This document shows positions 48,165 to 56,449 of a DNA stretch of 61,015 nucleotides, in pieces. The stretch lies in IMG/VR virus record IMGVR_UViG_3300017971_000307, positions 1 to 61,015 of that record; one strand, 5' to 3'. The position numbers and the translations under genes were made by a program. The notes beneath the pieces are model-generated. The model made no database searches and was not told where the DNA came from. It saw only the letters and a program-made list of their open reading frames with translations. This DNA comes from a virus. The stretch's first letter is position 1. Each line of letters begins with the position of its first letter.

Positions 48165-48695
48165 ATGACCATTAGAGAATTAGATGTAATGGAAGCAGCT
48201 GCTTCAGGTGTTGCAGCAAAAAGAGTAAAAGATGAACTTGATGGTTATGATAGCCGGATCACTGTTCTTGAAGGTAATCAAACAGATATCCAATCTCAAT
48301 TAACTCCAGAAGGTGGGATTGCTATTTATCTTACAAATAAAACTGGTTCTGCTTCCATTAAGGGAACAGTTATTGAAGCATCAGCAGGAACAGATAATTC
48401 ATTTGGTGTTGCACCAAGTAATGCTGTCGATCCTATTGGCGTTGTTTATGATGATGGAATTGCTGATGGAGAGCTTTGCAGGATTGTCGTCGCTGGTAGG
48501 GCACAGGTTTTGTTGAAGGATACAACGGGATCAACTCGAGGAAATTGGGTTGAGGTATCTGATGTAGCCGGAAGAGCAAATGCAACCTTGGCTAGTCCAA
48601 ATCAAGTAACACATTTTGCGGAAGTGGGACATTCTCTAGAAACCAAGACTGGTGGAACTAATGTTTTATTATTTTGTATGATACATTTTAATTAA
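48165..48695 (+). CDS. beta-rich small protein, paralogue of 45350-45832
   Basis: The product is 176 aa from ATG 48165 (GTGGAGGTTATCTG upstream). The first 55 residues are a helical coiled-coil arm (KRVKDELDGYDSRITVLEGN), then the shared module (GVVYDDGIADGELCRIVVAG, LLKDTTGSTRGN, EVSDVAGRA, HSLETK). The extra arm could trimerise it. The same module is used twice in the phage, so it is likely a real structural or decoration element. Confidence 0.78.
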   Translation: MTIRELDVMEAAASGVAAKRVKDELDGYDSRITVLEGNQTDIQSQLTPEGGIAIYLTNKTGSASIKGTVIEASAGTDNSFGVAPSNAVDPIGVVYDDGIADGELCRIVVAGRAQVLLKDTTGSTRGNWVEVSDVAGRANATLASPNQVTHFAEVGHSLETKTGGTNVLLFCMIHFN

Positions 48696-48704
48696 GGTGA
48701 GAAT

Positions 48705-49043
48705 ATGTTAAAAGTTTTATGTTGGATAAAGAATAATATTTGGAAAGCACTGAGTGCTTTTTTTGGTGGAATAGCTGTTATTTTTGGTTTAGGATTTTTA
48801 ATTAGAGGTAAGGTTATCAATTCTGTTCGCAATGAAAGTGCTATTTTAGAGCTGAAAAAAAATATCTCATCATGGAAAATTCGCAGTGATGAATTGAGGA
48901 AAAATGTTGAGATAGACGATTTGAGGTTAATTGAAATAGAGAAAGAAAAGGAACATCTCAAAAATGAGATTGAACGTGCGAGGGATGTTTTTGGTTTTAC
49001 AAATGAAGAGATAGTGGAGGCATTTCGTGAATTGGGTTATTAG
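48705..49043 (+). CDS. membrane-anchored coiled-coil protein, spanin candidate
   Basis: The product is 112 aa. A membrane segment at about 13-33 (LSAFFGGIAVIFGLGFLI) is followed by a long charged coiled coil (40-95). This is the build of an inner-membrane spanin, though some virion-associated proteins look the same. The end overlaps the next gene by 17 bp. Confidence 0.65.
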   Translation: MLKVLCWIKNNIWKALSAFFGGIAVIFGLGFLIRGKVINSVRNESAILELKKNISSWKIRSDELRKNVEIDDLRLIEIEKEKEHLKNEIERARDVFGFTNEEIVEAFRELGY

Positions 49044-49536
49044 AAATCAATTTATGATTTTGAGTTTTATTTTCGTCATTATATATCCGACCAATTCATT
49101 CGCAGAATTAATACAAAATGAATCGGAACGAATAAGTCAGGTAGAAGAAGACCATCAGTCAAGAGTAAATTCTATTCGTGAATTGCAGTATAGCGGTGTA
49201 TCTGGGATTTGGTTTCCAAGGCGGAGCGCGTTGTCATTGTTGGCAGATTCTAGAGAGCTTCGTATTCAAAGAAGGTTCGTTCTTTTGCAAGGCGAAGAAC
49301 TTCAGCTGATCAGAATACAGATGAATCGTCTCCGTGAAATTGCAGACATGGAAAGGAACATGTTTGAATCGGCTAATGCGCTTGCAGAGTCAGCCGAGAG
49401 GAGAGCTTTGGAGGCAGAAACCAGTAGAGATGCATGGTGGAGACATCCAGCTTTGTGGGTTGCTGTAGGTGTTGTCATTACAATTTTGCTAGAAGTTGCA
49501 GCGGTAGCAGTTTTCGCCTATATTGATCCTGGATGA
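49027..49536 (+). CDS. exported coiled-coil protein with C-terminal membrane segment
   Basis: The product is 169 aa starting at GTG 49027 (GTGGAGGCATTTC upstream). It has a signal peptide-like start ending NSFA-E (cleavage about residue 26), a coiled coil (30-125) with many Arg/Glu, and a C-terminal membrane segment (WVAVGVVITILLEVAAVAVFA). No lipobox cysteine is present, so it is not a classic o-spanin. It may nonetheless act with the previous gene in the envelope. Confidence 0.65.
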   Translation: MNWVIRNQFMILSFIFVIIYPTNSFAELIQNESERISQVEEDHQSRVNSIRELQYSGVSGIWFPRRSALSLLADSRELRIQRRFVLLQGEELQLIRIQMNRLREIADMERNMFESANALAESAERRALEAETSRDAWWRHPALWVAVGVVITILLEVAAVAVFAYIDPG

Positions 49537-49708
49537 TTAAATATGACAAGCTTTTTCGTTATATCAAAAACATTTTTAACTTTCTTTCTTTACAACCTTC
49601 AAATTTTATATTATTCTTAAAGTATGTGATATAAGTGCTAAAAAACATTGGCGAATACCGATAGAGGATTTGTGTGTATTGGTACACATTTATCTACAGG
49701 AGGATAGC
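49537..49708. other. 172-bp leader region of the replication operon
   Basis: It contains a promoter (49589-49617) and, just before the next gene, TGTGTA-TTGG-TACACA (a 6-bp palindromic hairpin at about 49673-49688) and the ribosome-binding site AGGAGGATAGC. No gene seen. Confidence 0.65.
49589..49617 (+). promoter_or_regulatory. promoter TTTACA-N17-TATTCT
   Basis: TTTACA 49589-49594, 17-nt spacer, TATTCT 49612-49617, upstream of a continuous rightward series of replication genes, so it is the likely start of that operon. Confidence 0.55.
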
Positions 49709-50230
49709 ATGGTTGTTAGTGGTCCTAGAGGTGCATTCAAGAGTCAAATCGAATTGGCTTTACAGAATTCAAAAAAGAAAAGAAAAGTAAAAATGAAAAA
49801 ATCTCCTCGTGATAGATACGAGGAAAAGCGGGAAGATCAATATAATGTGATTGATTTTGAGTTTCTGTTCAATGATTTATGGGAAACTTCAAGAATAAGA
49901 GGAAATCCTTATCGTTGGACGATGAAGGAAAAGGGTCAGATGAAGAGATTTATAAATGAATTTTCATCTGAAGAAATTGTCAAATTATTCAAATATGTTT
50001 TTAAAAATTGGCGAGATATCGCTATAAGATATCGCCTAAATTCAAAGCCAAGTGTTTCGTTGATTTATGGATTTAGGCGTTCATTTTTTAATGAACTAGA
50101 GAACGATGGACCAATACATCGTTCGATGCACGTTCAGTATAGAGAGCTAAAAAGAGAACGATCGTCTAACGCTCGTTATGATTCCAGTGTAGATGATTTT
50201 TCATCTGCCTATGACATGCTTAATCAATGA
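49709..50230 (+). CDS. hypothetical replication-region protein
   Basis: The product is 173 aa from ATG 49709 (ACAGGAGGATAGC upstream). The first 50 residues are very basic and probably disordered; the centre is helical (WTMKEKGQMKRFINEFSSEEIVKLFKYVFKNW). The position just upstream of a DnaC-like loader fits an origin-binding or loader-helper protein, but there is no family match. Confidence 0.7.
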   Translation: MVVSGPRGAFKSQIELALQNSKKKRKVKMKKSPRDRYEEKREDQYNVIDFEFLFNDLWETSRIRGNPYRWTMKEKGQMKRFINEFSSEEIVKLFKYVFKNWRDIAIRYRLNSKPSVSLIYGFRRSFFNELENDGPIHRSMHVQYRELKRERSSNARYDSSVDDFSSAYDMLNQ

Positions 50231-50241
50231 TGAGGTAATTG

Positions 50242-50487
50242 ATGAAATTAAAAAAAGAAAAGATAAGTGAGAGAGCATTAAAGAGCATGCGACGTATCGA
50301 AATAGTCAGGGAAGGAGATTATGATTCTGGTGTTGCTCGAATAAATGTTTATGAAGCTGGAAGACAAAATCCTGTCGAATCTTACAGAACGAGAACAGAG
50401 CAGGATTTGAGCAGAACTTTGAGAGCGTTTAGAGCAAAGTTTCGTGTTCCAATTCAGAATGTAAAAGACATGTTTCATGGATTGTGA
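50242..50487 (+). CDS. small basic hypothetical protein
   Basis: The product is 81 aa from ATG 50242 (TGAGGTAATTG upstream). It is Arg-rich with one beta segment and a helix (TRTEQDLSRTLRAFRAKF). The stop overlaps the next start by 11 bp. Function unknown. Confidence 0.7.
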   Translation: MKLKKEKISERALKSMRRIEIVREGDYDSGVARINVYEAGRQNPVESYRTRTEQDLSRTLRAFRAKFRVPIQNVKDMFHGL

Positions 50488-50779
50488 AAGTAATAAGACT
50501 ACTAGAATGCTTGATAAAGCTTATCGTTTTGCTATGGATGGATGTTCTGTTCTCGTAATGATACGTGATATGTCTTTTGCTTATTATTGTTTGGGAATAA
50601 TTGAAAAAATGGATAACATCGAATGTTTCGAGAAATTTATCACAGGTAATTCACCTTCGATAAAGTTTCAAAAAGGATCCATATCTTTTTTATCTGATGA
50701 AAGAATGAAAAGTATTTGGCTCCTTGGAAGAAAAAATACGAAGGTCTTATATGATCATCATTATCTTGATATTAAATAG
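50477..50779 (+). CDS. hypothetical protein
   Basis: The product is 100 aa. The pattern (KAYRFAMDGCSVLVMIRDMSFAYYC, IKFQKGSISFLSDERMKSIWLLG) resembles a small alpha/beta P-loop-derived fold without a Walker motif. It directly precedes the AAA+ loader gene. Function unknown. Confidence 0.7.
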   Translation: MDCESNKTTRMLDKAYRFAMDGCSVLVMIRDMSFAYYCLGIIEKMDNIECFEKFITGNSPSIKFQKGSISFLSDERMKSIWLLGRKNTKVLYDHHYLDIK

Positions 50780-50791
50780 AATGGTTTGATT

Positions 50792-51394
50792 ATGAAACTG
50801 AGCAAAGCTCACTATGAATACATGAATATTGGTAGGCGTTTTTGGGATGCCAATGTTTTTAATTTGAGACCTTCACAAAAAGAGGCTGTTAAGGATTATG
50901 TTAAGAGATTTAAATTTTTCATTTCTAAAGGCGTTGGTCTCTTTTTGTGGGGTCCAAATAGTTCAGGAAAAACATATGTTTCTGCAAGTCTATTAATACT
51001 CGCATGGGAAAGATGGCTTGTTTCGGGATATTGTGTTACAGCTGCTTCGTTAAAAGAAAATTTTGTCAAAGATATGCCTGTTGATTTTGGTAGCGAAGAA
51101 ACCGTTATAACTAGAGCTATTAGGTCGCAAATTTTGGTTATCGATGACTTAGGTAGAGAGCATCGATCGACCAGTGGTTTTGCAGAGAACAGGTTCGATA
51201 TGTTGCTTAGAGATAGATCTCGTGATTTAAACACAACAATTATTACCTCAAATTTAAATCCTGATGATTTTAGAGATATTTATGGAGTATCTTCATTTGA
51301 ATTGGTCAGAGAAAATATGCACTTTGTTAAATTGAATGGAGAAAATATCCGTGCAATAAAAGAGTGTGGTCTCAATAGATTCCTAAACCAATGA
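50792..51394 (+). CDS. DnaC-like AAA+ helicase loader
   Basis: The product is 200 aa, with Walker A LWGPNSSGKT (residues 52-61) and Walker B ILVIDDLG (114-121), plus a Sensor-1-like TIITSNL. Size and motifs fit phage DnaC/IstB-type loaders, which place the DnaB-like helicase at 53025 on DNA. The start at ATG 50792 is preferred over an upstream TTG. Its stop overlaps the next gene (ATGA). Confidence 0.88.
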   Translation: MKLSKAHYEYMNIGRRFWDANVFNLRPSQKEAVKDYVKRFKFFISKGVGLFLWGPNSSGKTYVSASLLILAWERWLVSGYCVTAASLKENFVKDMPVDFGSEETVITRAIRSQILVIDDLGREHRSTSGFAENRFDMLLRDRSRDLNTTIITSNLNPDDFRDIYGVSSFELVRENMHFVKLNGENIRAIKECGLNRFLNQ

Positions 51395-52404
51395 AAAGAG
51401 TTAAAATGAGAGTAAAAAAATTCAAAAACTATAGTGGTTTTGTGGTTTATGGCAGGGAAGATATTATGGATCATTTGTATATTGTTCCTGATTATGAGGA
51501 AAATCATTTAGAAAGAGCTTTTTTAGTTACTTTTTTGGTGGAATGTGGCGGTCTTTTTGGAACTGTGATGAATTATGATGGGACTGGAATGACAGCTGGT
51601 CCATGTCAAAATATTTTAGTTTATCCAAGACATTTAAGAGATTCATCCGTAAAAAACGATCAAGGTCCTTTGTGTAAATTGCTTAGGGAAATTGAATTAA
51701 TTGGTGGTATTGACGGGTTGAAATCTCTTTTTGATTTATTTAGAGAACACAGAATTTATCTTGCACAAGATGGTAAATTTAGATGGTCGTGTGATATTGA
51801 TGAAGTTCACGGCGGCGAAGCGTATGATTTTTTTGCTGGTGATTTAGTACCAGGAAATATTCTTCGCGCTGTTGTTATGCAGGAAAAAACTGGTAATGTT
51901 CCATCTGATTCTAAAAGGAGAAATATTGCAGAAAAGTTTGTTTTGTTGTTCCATAGAATTTTTTCTGATCGGAAAACATTTAGTTTACAAAAAAGTTTTG
52001 AGATTCAGAAATTTATTGATTATTCCAGGAGACAAACAATAAGAACTAAAAAAGGTAAGACTATTGAAGGTGTTTTATATAGTGATATAAACAGAACTAC
52101 TATTCATGATTTAGGTCAAGAACTTGATCTTGCTATGAATCTTTTTTGGTGTTTTCTATTCAATGCCCCATCTAAAGCTAAAGTTGTTTTATCAAAGGCA
52201 ATAAATAAAAGTGATGGTTTAGACAAAAAAGATTTGGCAAAAAATATTATTATTGATTTTGCCACAAATAATTTTGCTCATTGGAATTGGAGGGTTAAAA
52301 ATGGAAGGTACGAAAGATTTCGTACGGCAGCAAAGACACTTGATTTATGGGAAGATTCTTTGTTTGCTGATGATGGGATTTGTCCAAGGAGGTTTTTATC
52401 ATGA
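51391..52404 (+). CDS. unassigned protein, possible lysozyme-like fold
   Basis: The product is 337 aa and not recognised with certainty. Residues 48-73 (FLVECGGLFGTVMNYDGTGMTAGPCQ core) resemble the E...DG-x-G-x-T/S-x-G signature of lysozyme-superfamily enzymes (E51, D63), followed by a largely helical region. If right, it may be the endolysin, which is otherwise missing from this window. The place in the replication operon argues against it. It overlaps the loader gene (ATGA) and the following gene. Confidence 0.6.
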   Translation: MKRVKMRVKKFKNYSGFVVYGREDIMDHLYIVPDYEENHLERAFLVTFLVECGGLFGTVMNYDGTGMTAGPCQNILVYPRHLRDSSVKNDQGPLCKLLREIELIGGIDGLKSLFDLFREHRIYLAQDGKFRWSCDIDEVHGGEAYDFFAGDLVPGNILRAVVMQEKTGNVPSDSKRRNIAEKFVLLFHRIFSDRKTFSLQKSFEIQKFIDYSRRQTIRTKKGKTIEGVLYSDINRTTIHDLGQELDLAMNLFWCFLFNAPSKAKVVLSKAINKSDGLDKKDLAKNIIIDFATNNFAHWNWRVKNGRYERFRTAAKTLDLWEDSLFADDGICPRRFLS

Positions 52405-52661
52405 AAGATGAAGGTTTAATGTGCAAATATGATTTATTTAAGAATGGCAATCCTGTGGATAAAAATGGTATTTATTTTGTTTTGAAATTAAATTCTTCAG
52501 ATCCAGTGCATGCTAATGCATGTCAATTTGCAGCGTTAGCGTATGCAATGAAAATGAAAGATCATTTACCAATACTTTCTTCTGATTTAGAGATTCTTGT
52601 TAAACATATACGTGAATTTGGAGATTCAAAGCTTTTTCGTGATATTCAAGATAATAGTTGA
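52401..52661 (+). CDS. hypothetical protein
   Basis: The product is 86 aa from the ATG at 52401, which overlaps the previous stop (ATGA) and follows AAGGAGGTTTTTATC. Residues 14-34 (NGNPVDKNGIYFVLKLNSSD) look like a beta segment, the rest is helical. A common phage hypothetical type; function unknown. Confidence 0.7.
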   Translation: MKDEGLMCKYDLFKNGNPVDKNGIYFVLKLNSSDPVHANACQFAALAYAMKMKDHLPILSSDLEILVKHIREFGDSKLFRDIQDNS

Positions 52662-52668
52662 GGTTTTT

Positions 52669-53025
52669 ATGTTAAGAGGTGAAATATCAAATAAACCTTC
52701 GCCAATAATTGCTATTGACTATAAGATTCTTGCTAAGGAAGAAAAAGGGAAAATCATATTAAAAGAAGGTGCCATTGGATGGTTAGAAAGAAATTGGGGA
52801 TTTCGTTTTATTGTTATGATTGTGGAATGTTTTGATGCTGATAAGTATGAATTTTTGTTATCTGATTATGTTGCAGAAGTTAAGAAATTTGATATAGGTT
52901 TCGATTTATGGCTTTGGTTAAAGCAAAATCCTCAGATATATAAATTTTTTACTAATGATACAATGTTATACCGTCCAATGTCATCAATCTGTTTTAAACA
53001 TAGTGGGTGGAATCAGAGGATTTGA
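52669..53025 (+). CDS. hypothetical protein
   Basis: The product is 118 aa from ATG 52669 (TTGAGGTTTTT upstream). It is alpha/beta with an aromatic-rich middle (WLERNWGFRFIVMIVECFDADKYEFLL). The stop overlaps the helicase start (TGATG). No family recognised. Confidence 0.7.
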   Translation: MLRGEISNKPSPIIAIDYKILAKEEKGKIILKEGAIGWLERNWGFRFIVMIVECFDADKYEFLLSDYVAEVKKFDIGFDLWLWLKQNPQIYKFFTNDTMLYRPMSSICFKHSGWNQRI

Positions 53026-54284
53026 TGGATATTGAAGCAGCGTTTATCTCAAATATTATTAGAAAAAATACAATAAAAGATGTTATTGATGAAAACTTAC
53101 CTGAAGAATTGTTTTTGCATAGATTGGATGAATGGCTTTTTCTTAAGGCATTTTATAGTGATCATGGTAATGTTCCGCCATTAGATTATTTTAAAAGTAA
53201 ATTTCCTGATTTTGAGATTGATCCTATTGATTCAGAGACAAGTTTTTTCATAGGAGAATTAAGGAAAAAATATGCTCATAACTTAATGACCGAAGCTATG
53301 AAATGTGCTGCACCGTTGTTGAAGTCTAAGGATCCATTTGCTGCTTTAGATGTTTTTAAGAAAGTTGTTCTCGATATAGAAAGAGAAACTATTGAATCTG
53401 AAGATGTTAATTTAACTGAAACGGTATCAGAGAGATTGGATGATTATCATAAGACAAAAGACAAAGGTGGTATCACAGGCCTTCCTTCATTATGGTATAT
53501 TTTAGACAAAGCAACTCTTGGGTTTGGTCCAGGTGAATTATGGATGATTGCAGCTCGAGGATCTGTCGGTAAGACGTGGTTTGAAACAATTCTTGCAAGA
53601 TATCATTGGGGAATTGGATATGTTCCACTTTTAATTTCTGAAGAGATGGAATGCAAACAAATCGCTAGAAGGTTTGACGCTGTAAATGCCAAGGTATCAC
53701 ATATGCGATTGAGATCAGGTGATTTAAAAAAGGAAGAGTATAATAGGTTCGTTGATTCTTTGAAAGACATGTCTGGTAGGCATCCTTTTTGGATATCTGG
53801 TGGGAGCGATCATGATGATATTTCGGTTATAAAATCGAAAGTCGAAAAATACAAACCTGATGCAGTCTATATTGATGGTGCGTATTTTTTAAATGATGAA
53901 AATGGCGCAAAGACGAGACATGAACGTTTAGATAATATCTTTAAGGATCTAAAGAAAAAGATTGCTAAACCATATGGTATACCTGTAATAGTCACTCATC
54001 AATTTAACCTTGAAGGTACTGAGCTTGATGGTAATGAGAACACATTGGCTTATGGTGATTTTCAAAAATGGATGGACGGTATTATCGGTATGTATCAAAC
54101 GGATGACTTAAGACTAAATAAAGAGATGTTGATTAAGTTATTGAGGATTAGAGAAGGTACAAAAGTTGATTTTGTTGCCACATGGGATTTGGAAAATATG
54201 GTATTCGATCACAAAGTCAAAGGTAGTGATGATGTTGATTATGATAATTGTGAGGATAACTTATTAGATATAGTTGATTTATAA
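53025..54284 (+). CDS. DnaB-like replicative helicase
   Basis: The product is 419 aa. It has a helical N-terminal domain, then the RecA-like core with Walker A ARGSVGKT (residues 177-184), LISEEMECKQIARR (motif 1a-like), AVYIDG (Walker B) and VTHQF (motif H3-like). The linker ending GLPSLWYILDKATLGF before the core is typical. It unwinds the fork with the loader at 50792 and primase at 56450. The start at ATG 53025 is chosen from AGAGGATTTG; an upstream GTG at 53007 is less likely. Confidence 0.92.
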   Translation: MDIEAAFISNIIRKNTIKDVIDENLPEELFLHRLDEWLFLKAFYSDHGNVPPLDYFKSKFPDFEIDPIDSETSFFIGELRKKYAHNLMTEAMKCAAPLLKSKDPFAALDVFKKVVLDIERETIESEDVNLTETVSERLDDYHKTKDKGGITGLPSLWYILDKATLGFGPGELWMIAARGSVGKTWFETILARYHWGIGYVPLLISEEMECKQIARRFDAVNAKVSHMRLRSGDLKKEEYNRFVDSLKDMSGRHPFWISGGSDHDDISVIKSKVEKYKPDAVYIDGAYFLNDENGAKTRHERLDNIFKDLKKKIAKPYGIPVIVTHQFNLEGTELDGNENTLAYGDFQKWMDGIIGMYQTDDLRLNKEMLIKLLRIREGTKVDFVATWDLENMVFDHKVKGSDDVDYDNCEDNLLDIVDL

Positions 54285-54502
54285 TGAAAAAGGTTGATAT
54301 TGATTATAAATTACTTTGTGAATTGCTTATTTTATGTCATGAATTAATTAATGAAATAGGTTCAAGTAAAAGTTTTTCGGAAGTATTTCATTATAACAAT
54401 CGATTGAATAGGATAAAAAGCAAAATAGAAAATGAGATGTATGGTTGTGATGAAGCAGCAGAAATTCAATTAATATTAGATTTTATTGGAGGAATCGAAT
54501 GA
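54284..54502 (+). CDS. hypothetical protein
   Basis: The product is 72 aa, helical with a short acidic end. It starts on the helicase stop (TAATG) and overlaps the following gene by 4 bp. Function unknown. Confidence 0.65.
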   Translation: MKKVDIDYKLLCELLILCHELINEIGSSKSFSEVFHYNNRLNRIKSKIENEMYGCDEAAEIQLILDFIGGIE

Positions 54503-54765
54503 TGTTTTATATTGGAGAAAAGAGGGTTTACGTTTGGGAATGTAGATGTGGAAATATGAATAAAAATGAATTGCATGTAGATGTGTTTTTAGGCAATAAA
54601 CATATAAAGAGTGTTATTTGTCCGATATGTTATAGAGAGAAACCATCTTTAATTGGTCGTGTTTTACGAAAAAAGGTGGACAGTATAAAGTCTGGTTATT
54701 CTTTTTTGCGTTCAATGATTAATGGTGATTTTTTTGGTGATATAAAAATACAGGAGATAAAGTGA
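54499..54765 (+). CDS. zinc-ribbon hypothetical protein
   Basis: The product is 88 aa. WECRCGNMNKNE and VICPICYREK give two CxC/CxxC pairs, a zinc-ribbon pattern. The rest is basic. It overlaps the ThyX start (GTGA). Function unknown, likely nucleic-acid binding. Confidence 0.7.
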   Translation: MMFYIGEKRVYVWECRCGNMNKNELHVDVFLGNKHIKSVICPICYREKPSLIGRVLRKKVDSIKSGYSFLRSMINGDFFGDIKIQEIK

Positions 54766-56447
54766 CTAAATTAATTGAATCAAGTTATGAGATTTTAGAA
54801 TATCCAAGGAATATTCTAAAGCGCATCGAAATAGCAGCCAGGACTTGTTATAAAAGCGAGGATAAAATAACAGATACTAGTGCTGAAAAACTTGTTAGAA
54901 GTTTGATAAAACGCGGTCATATGGCTATGATCGAATTTGGCGGTGATGTTTCTGTAAAGTTTATATCGAACCGTGGTTTTTGTTACGATGATCAAACAGA
55001 AGTTTTAACTTATGATGGATGGAAAAAGTTTAAAGATATAAATGGGAATGACTTATTTTTAACCTTAAATATGGATACTAAAGAAGCAGAGTACCAAGAA
55101 AAAATTGGAATAACAATAGAAGACTGGGATGATGATCTTATTTGCGGTAAATCTACAATGGTAGATTTTGCTGTCACCCCAAATCATAGGATGGTTTGGT
55201 TCCATTATGATTCTAGAATTGATAAAAAATGGAAGGTTGATCAAGCAAAAGAAATATATGGAAGAAGAGTGAAGTTTAAAAGAGGTTTATTCAAAGAAAT
55301 GCCTGATAGAACCTTATGTGAAGATTCTAAGTATCTCAATCTTCATCCGCAAATATCAACAATTCCGTTTGCTAAATTCATGGGTTTGTTTATAACAGAT
55401 GGCACTTTATGGAAAGGTAAAGATTCTGGAGGAAGGGTTACTATTTGTCAGATAAAAGAATCTGGCAGAATTTATATTAAAACTGTGTTGGAAGAGCTTG
55501 GTTGGAAATATTCAGAGAAAAAAGATGGGTTAAGAATAAACGATACTAAACTATATAAGTTTATGAGAATATTTTTCCCATTAGATGAGAAGAAAACGTA
55601 TACTGGTAGAATCCCACATTTTATAAGGCATGCATCAAGAAAATACATTCAAGCATTTCTAGATGGTGCAATTGTTGGTGATGGAAATATTCATAAGACT
55701 AATGGTCATAGAATAATATATACCGCCAGTCAGAAAATGGCTGGTGATTACCAAGAGTTATTTATGAAAGCTGGTTTTTGTGCATCGGTAAGAATTGATA
55801 ATAGAGTCGGGCGAAAAAGAGAAATCAAACCTGGTATAGTAATAGAGAATAAAGTGAGTCAATATGTTGTTTCTGTTACAGATAGAACTGATGAACACTT
55901 ATTCAATAAACAACATTGGAGCAAAGCTTATTATAAAGGCAAAGTCTATTGTGTAACAGTTCCGAATGGAACATTGTACGTCAGAAGAAATGGTAAAGCT
56001 TTTTGGTCAGGTAATACACACGAGATGGTTCGCCATAGATTATGTTCTTTTGCGCAGGAAAGTACTCGTTATTGTAACTATGGCAAAGGTAAATTTGGTA
56101 AAGAGATAACAGTTTGTTATCCACATGATATTATTGATATGAGGATACCAGATATATCAAATGGTCTTAGATGGGATATAATTTATAAAATACTTGGTTC
56201 GTGGAAAAAATCTGAAGAAGAATATCTTAGCTTGATTGAAATGGGTTGCCCTGCTGAGATTGCTCGTGAGGTTTTACCCATTGGTTTAAAAGCTGAAATA
56301 GTTGTATCTGCTAATGTTAGAGAATGGCGTCATATATTCAAGCTTCGTACATCTAAAAAAGCACATCCAAGAATGAGAGAATTAATGATTCCTCTTTTGT
56401 CAGACTTTAAATCTCTTATGCCAGTTGTCTTTGAAGATATTGAATAA
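54762..56447 (+). CDS. thyX: flavin-dependent thymidylate synthase ThyX with intein
   Basis: The precursor is 561 aa, start GTG 54762 (AGGAGATAAA). Residues 1-73 and 419-561 make a 216-aa ThyX: RTCYKSEDK, HMAMIEFG, then THEMVRHRLCSFAQESTRY carrying the RHRxxS signature (R424-H425-R426, S429). It makes dTMP from dUMP with FAD and methylenetetrahydrofolate. A 345-aa intein (54981-56015) interrupts it four residues before the RHR motif region, so splicing is required for activity. Confidence 0.93.
   Translation: MTKLIESSYEILEYPRNILKRIEIAARTCYKSEDKITDTSAEKLVRSLIKRGHMAMIEFGGDVSVKFISNRGFCYDDQTEVLTYDGWKKFKDINGNDLFLTLNMDTKEAEYQEKIGITIEDWDDDLICGKSTMVDFAVTPNHRMVWFHYDSRIDKKWKVDQAKEIYGRRVKFKRGLFKEMPDRTLCEDSKYLNLHPQISTIPFAKFMGLFITDGTLWKGKDSGGRVTICQIKESGRIYIKTVLEELGWKYSEKKDGLRINDTKLYKFMRIFFPLDEKKTYTGRIPHFIRHASRKYIQAFLDGAIVGDGNIHKTNGHRIIYTASQKMAGDYQELFMKAGFCASVRIDNRVGRKREIKPGIVIENKVSQYVVSVTDRTDEHLFNKQHWSKAYYKGKVYCVTVPNGTLYVRRNGKAFWSGNTHEMVRHRLCSFAQESTRYCNYGKGKFGKEITVCYPHDIIDMRIPDISNGLRWDIIYKILGSWKKSEEEYLSLIEMGCPAEIAREVLPIGLKAEIVVSANVREWRHIFKLRTSKKAHPRMRELMIPLLSDFKSLMPVVFEDIE
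54981..56015 (+). mobile_element. intein with LAGLIDADG-type endonuclease in ThyX
   Basis: It begins with Cys74 (CYDDQTEVLTYDGW, block A), has the TPNH block B, two LAGLIDADG-like motifs (FMGLFITDGTLW and FLDGAIVGDGN) and ends in NGTLYVRRNGKAFWSGN with Thr419 as the first C-extein residue. The penultimate residue is Gly, not the usual His, a known variant. The acidic residues of both LAGLIDADG-like motifs are present, so homing activity is plausible. Confidence 0.92.
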
Positions 56448-56449
56448 CG

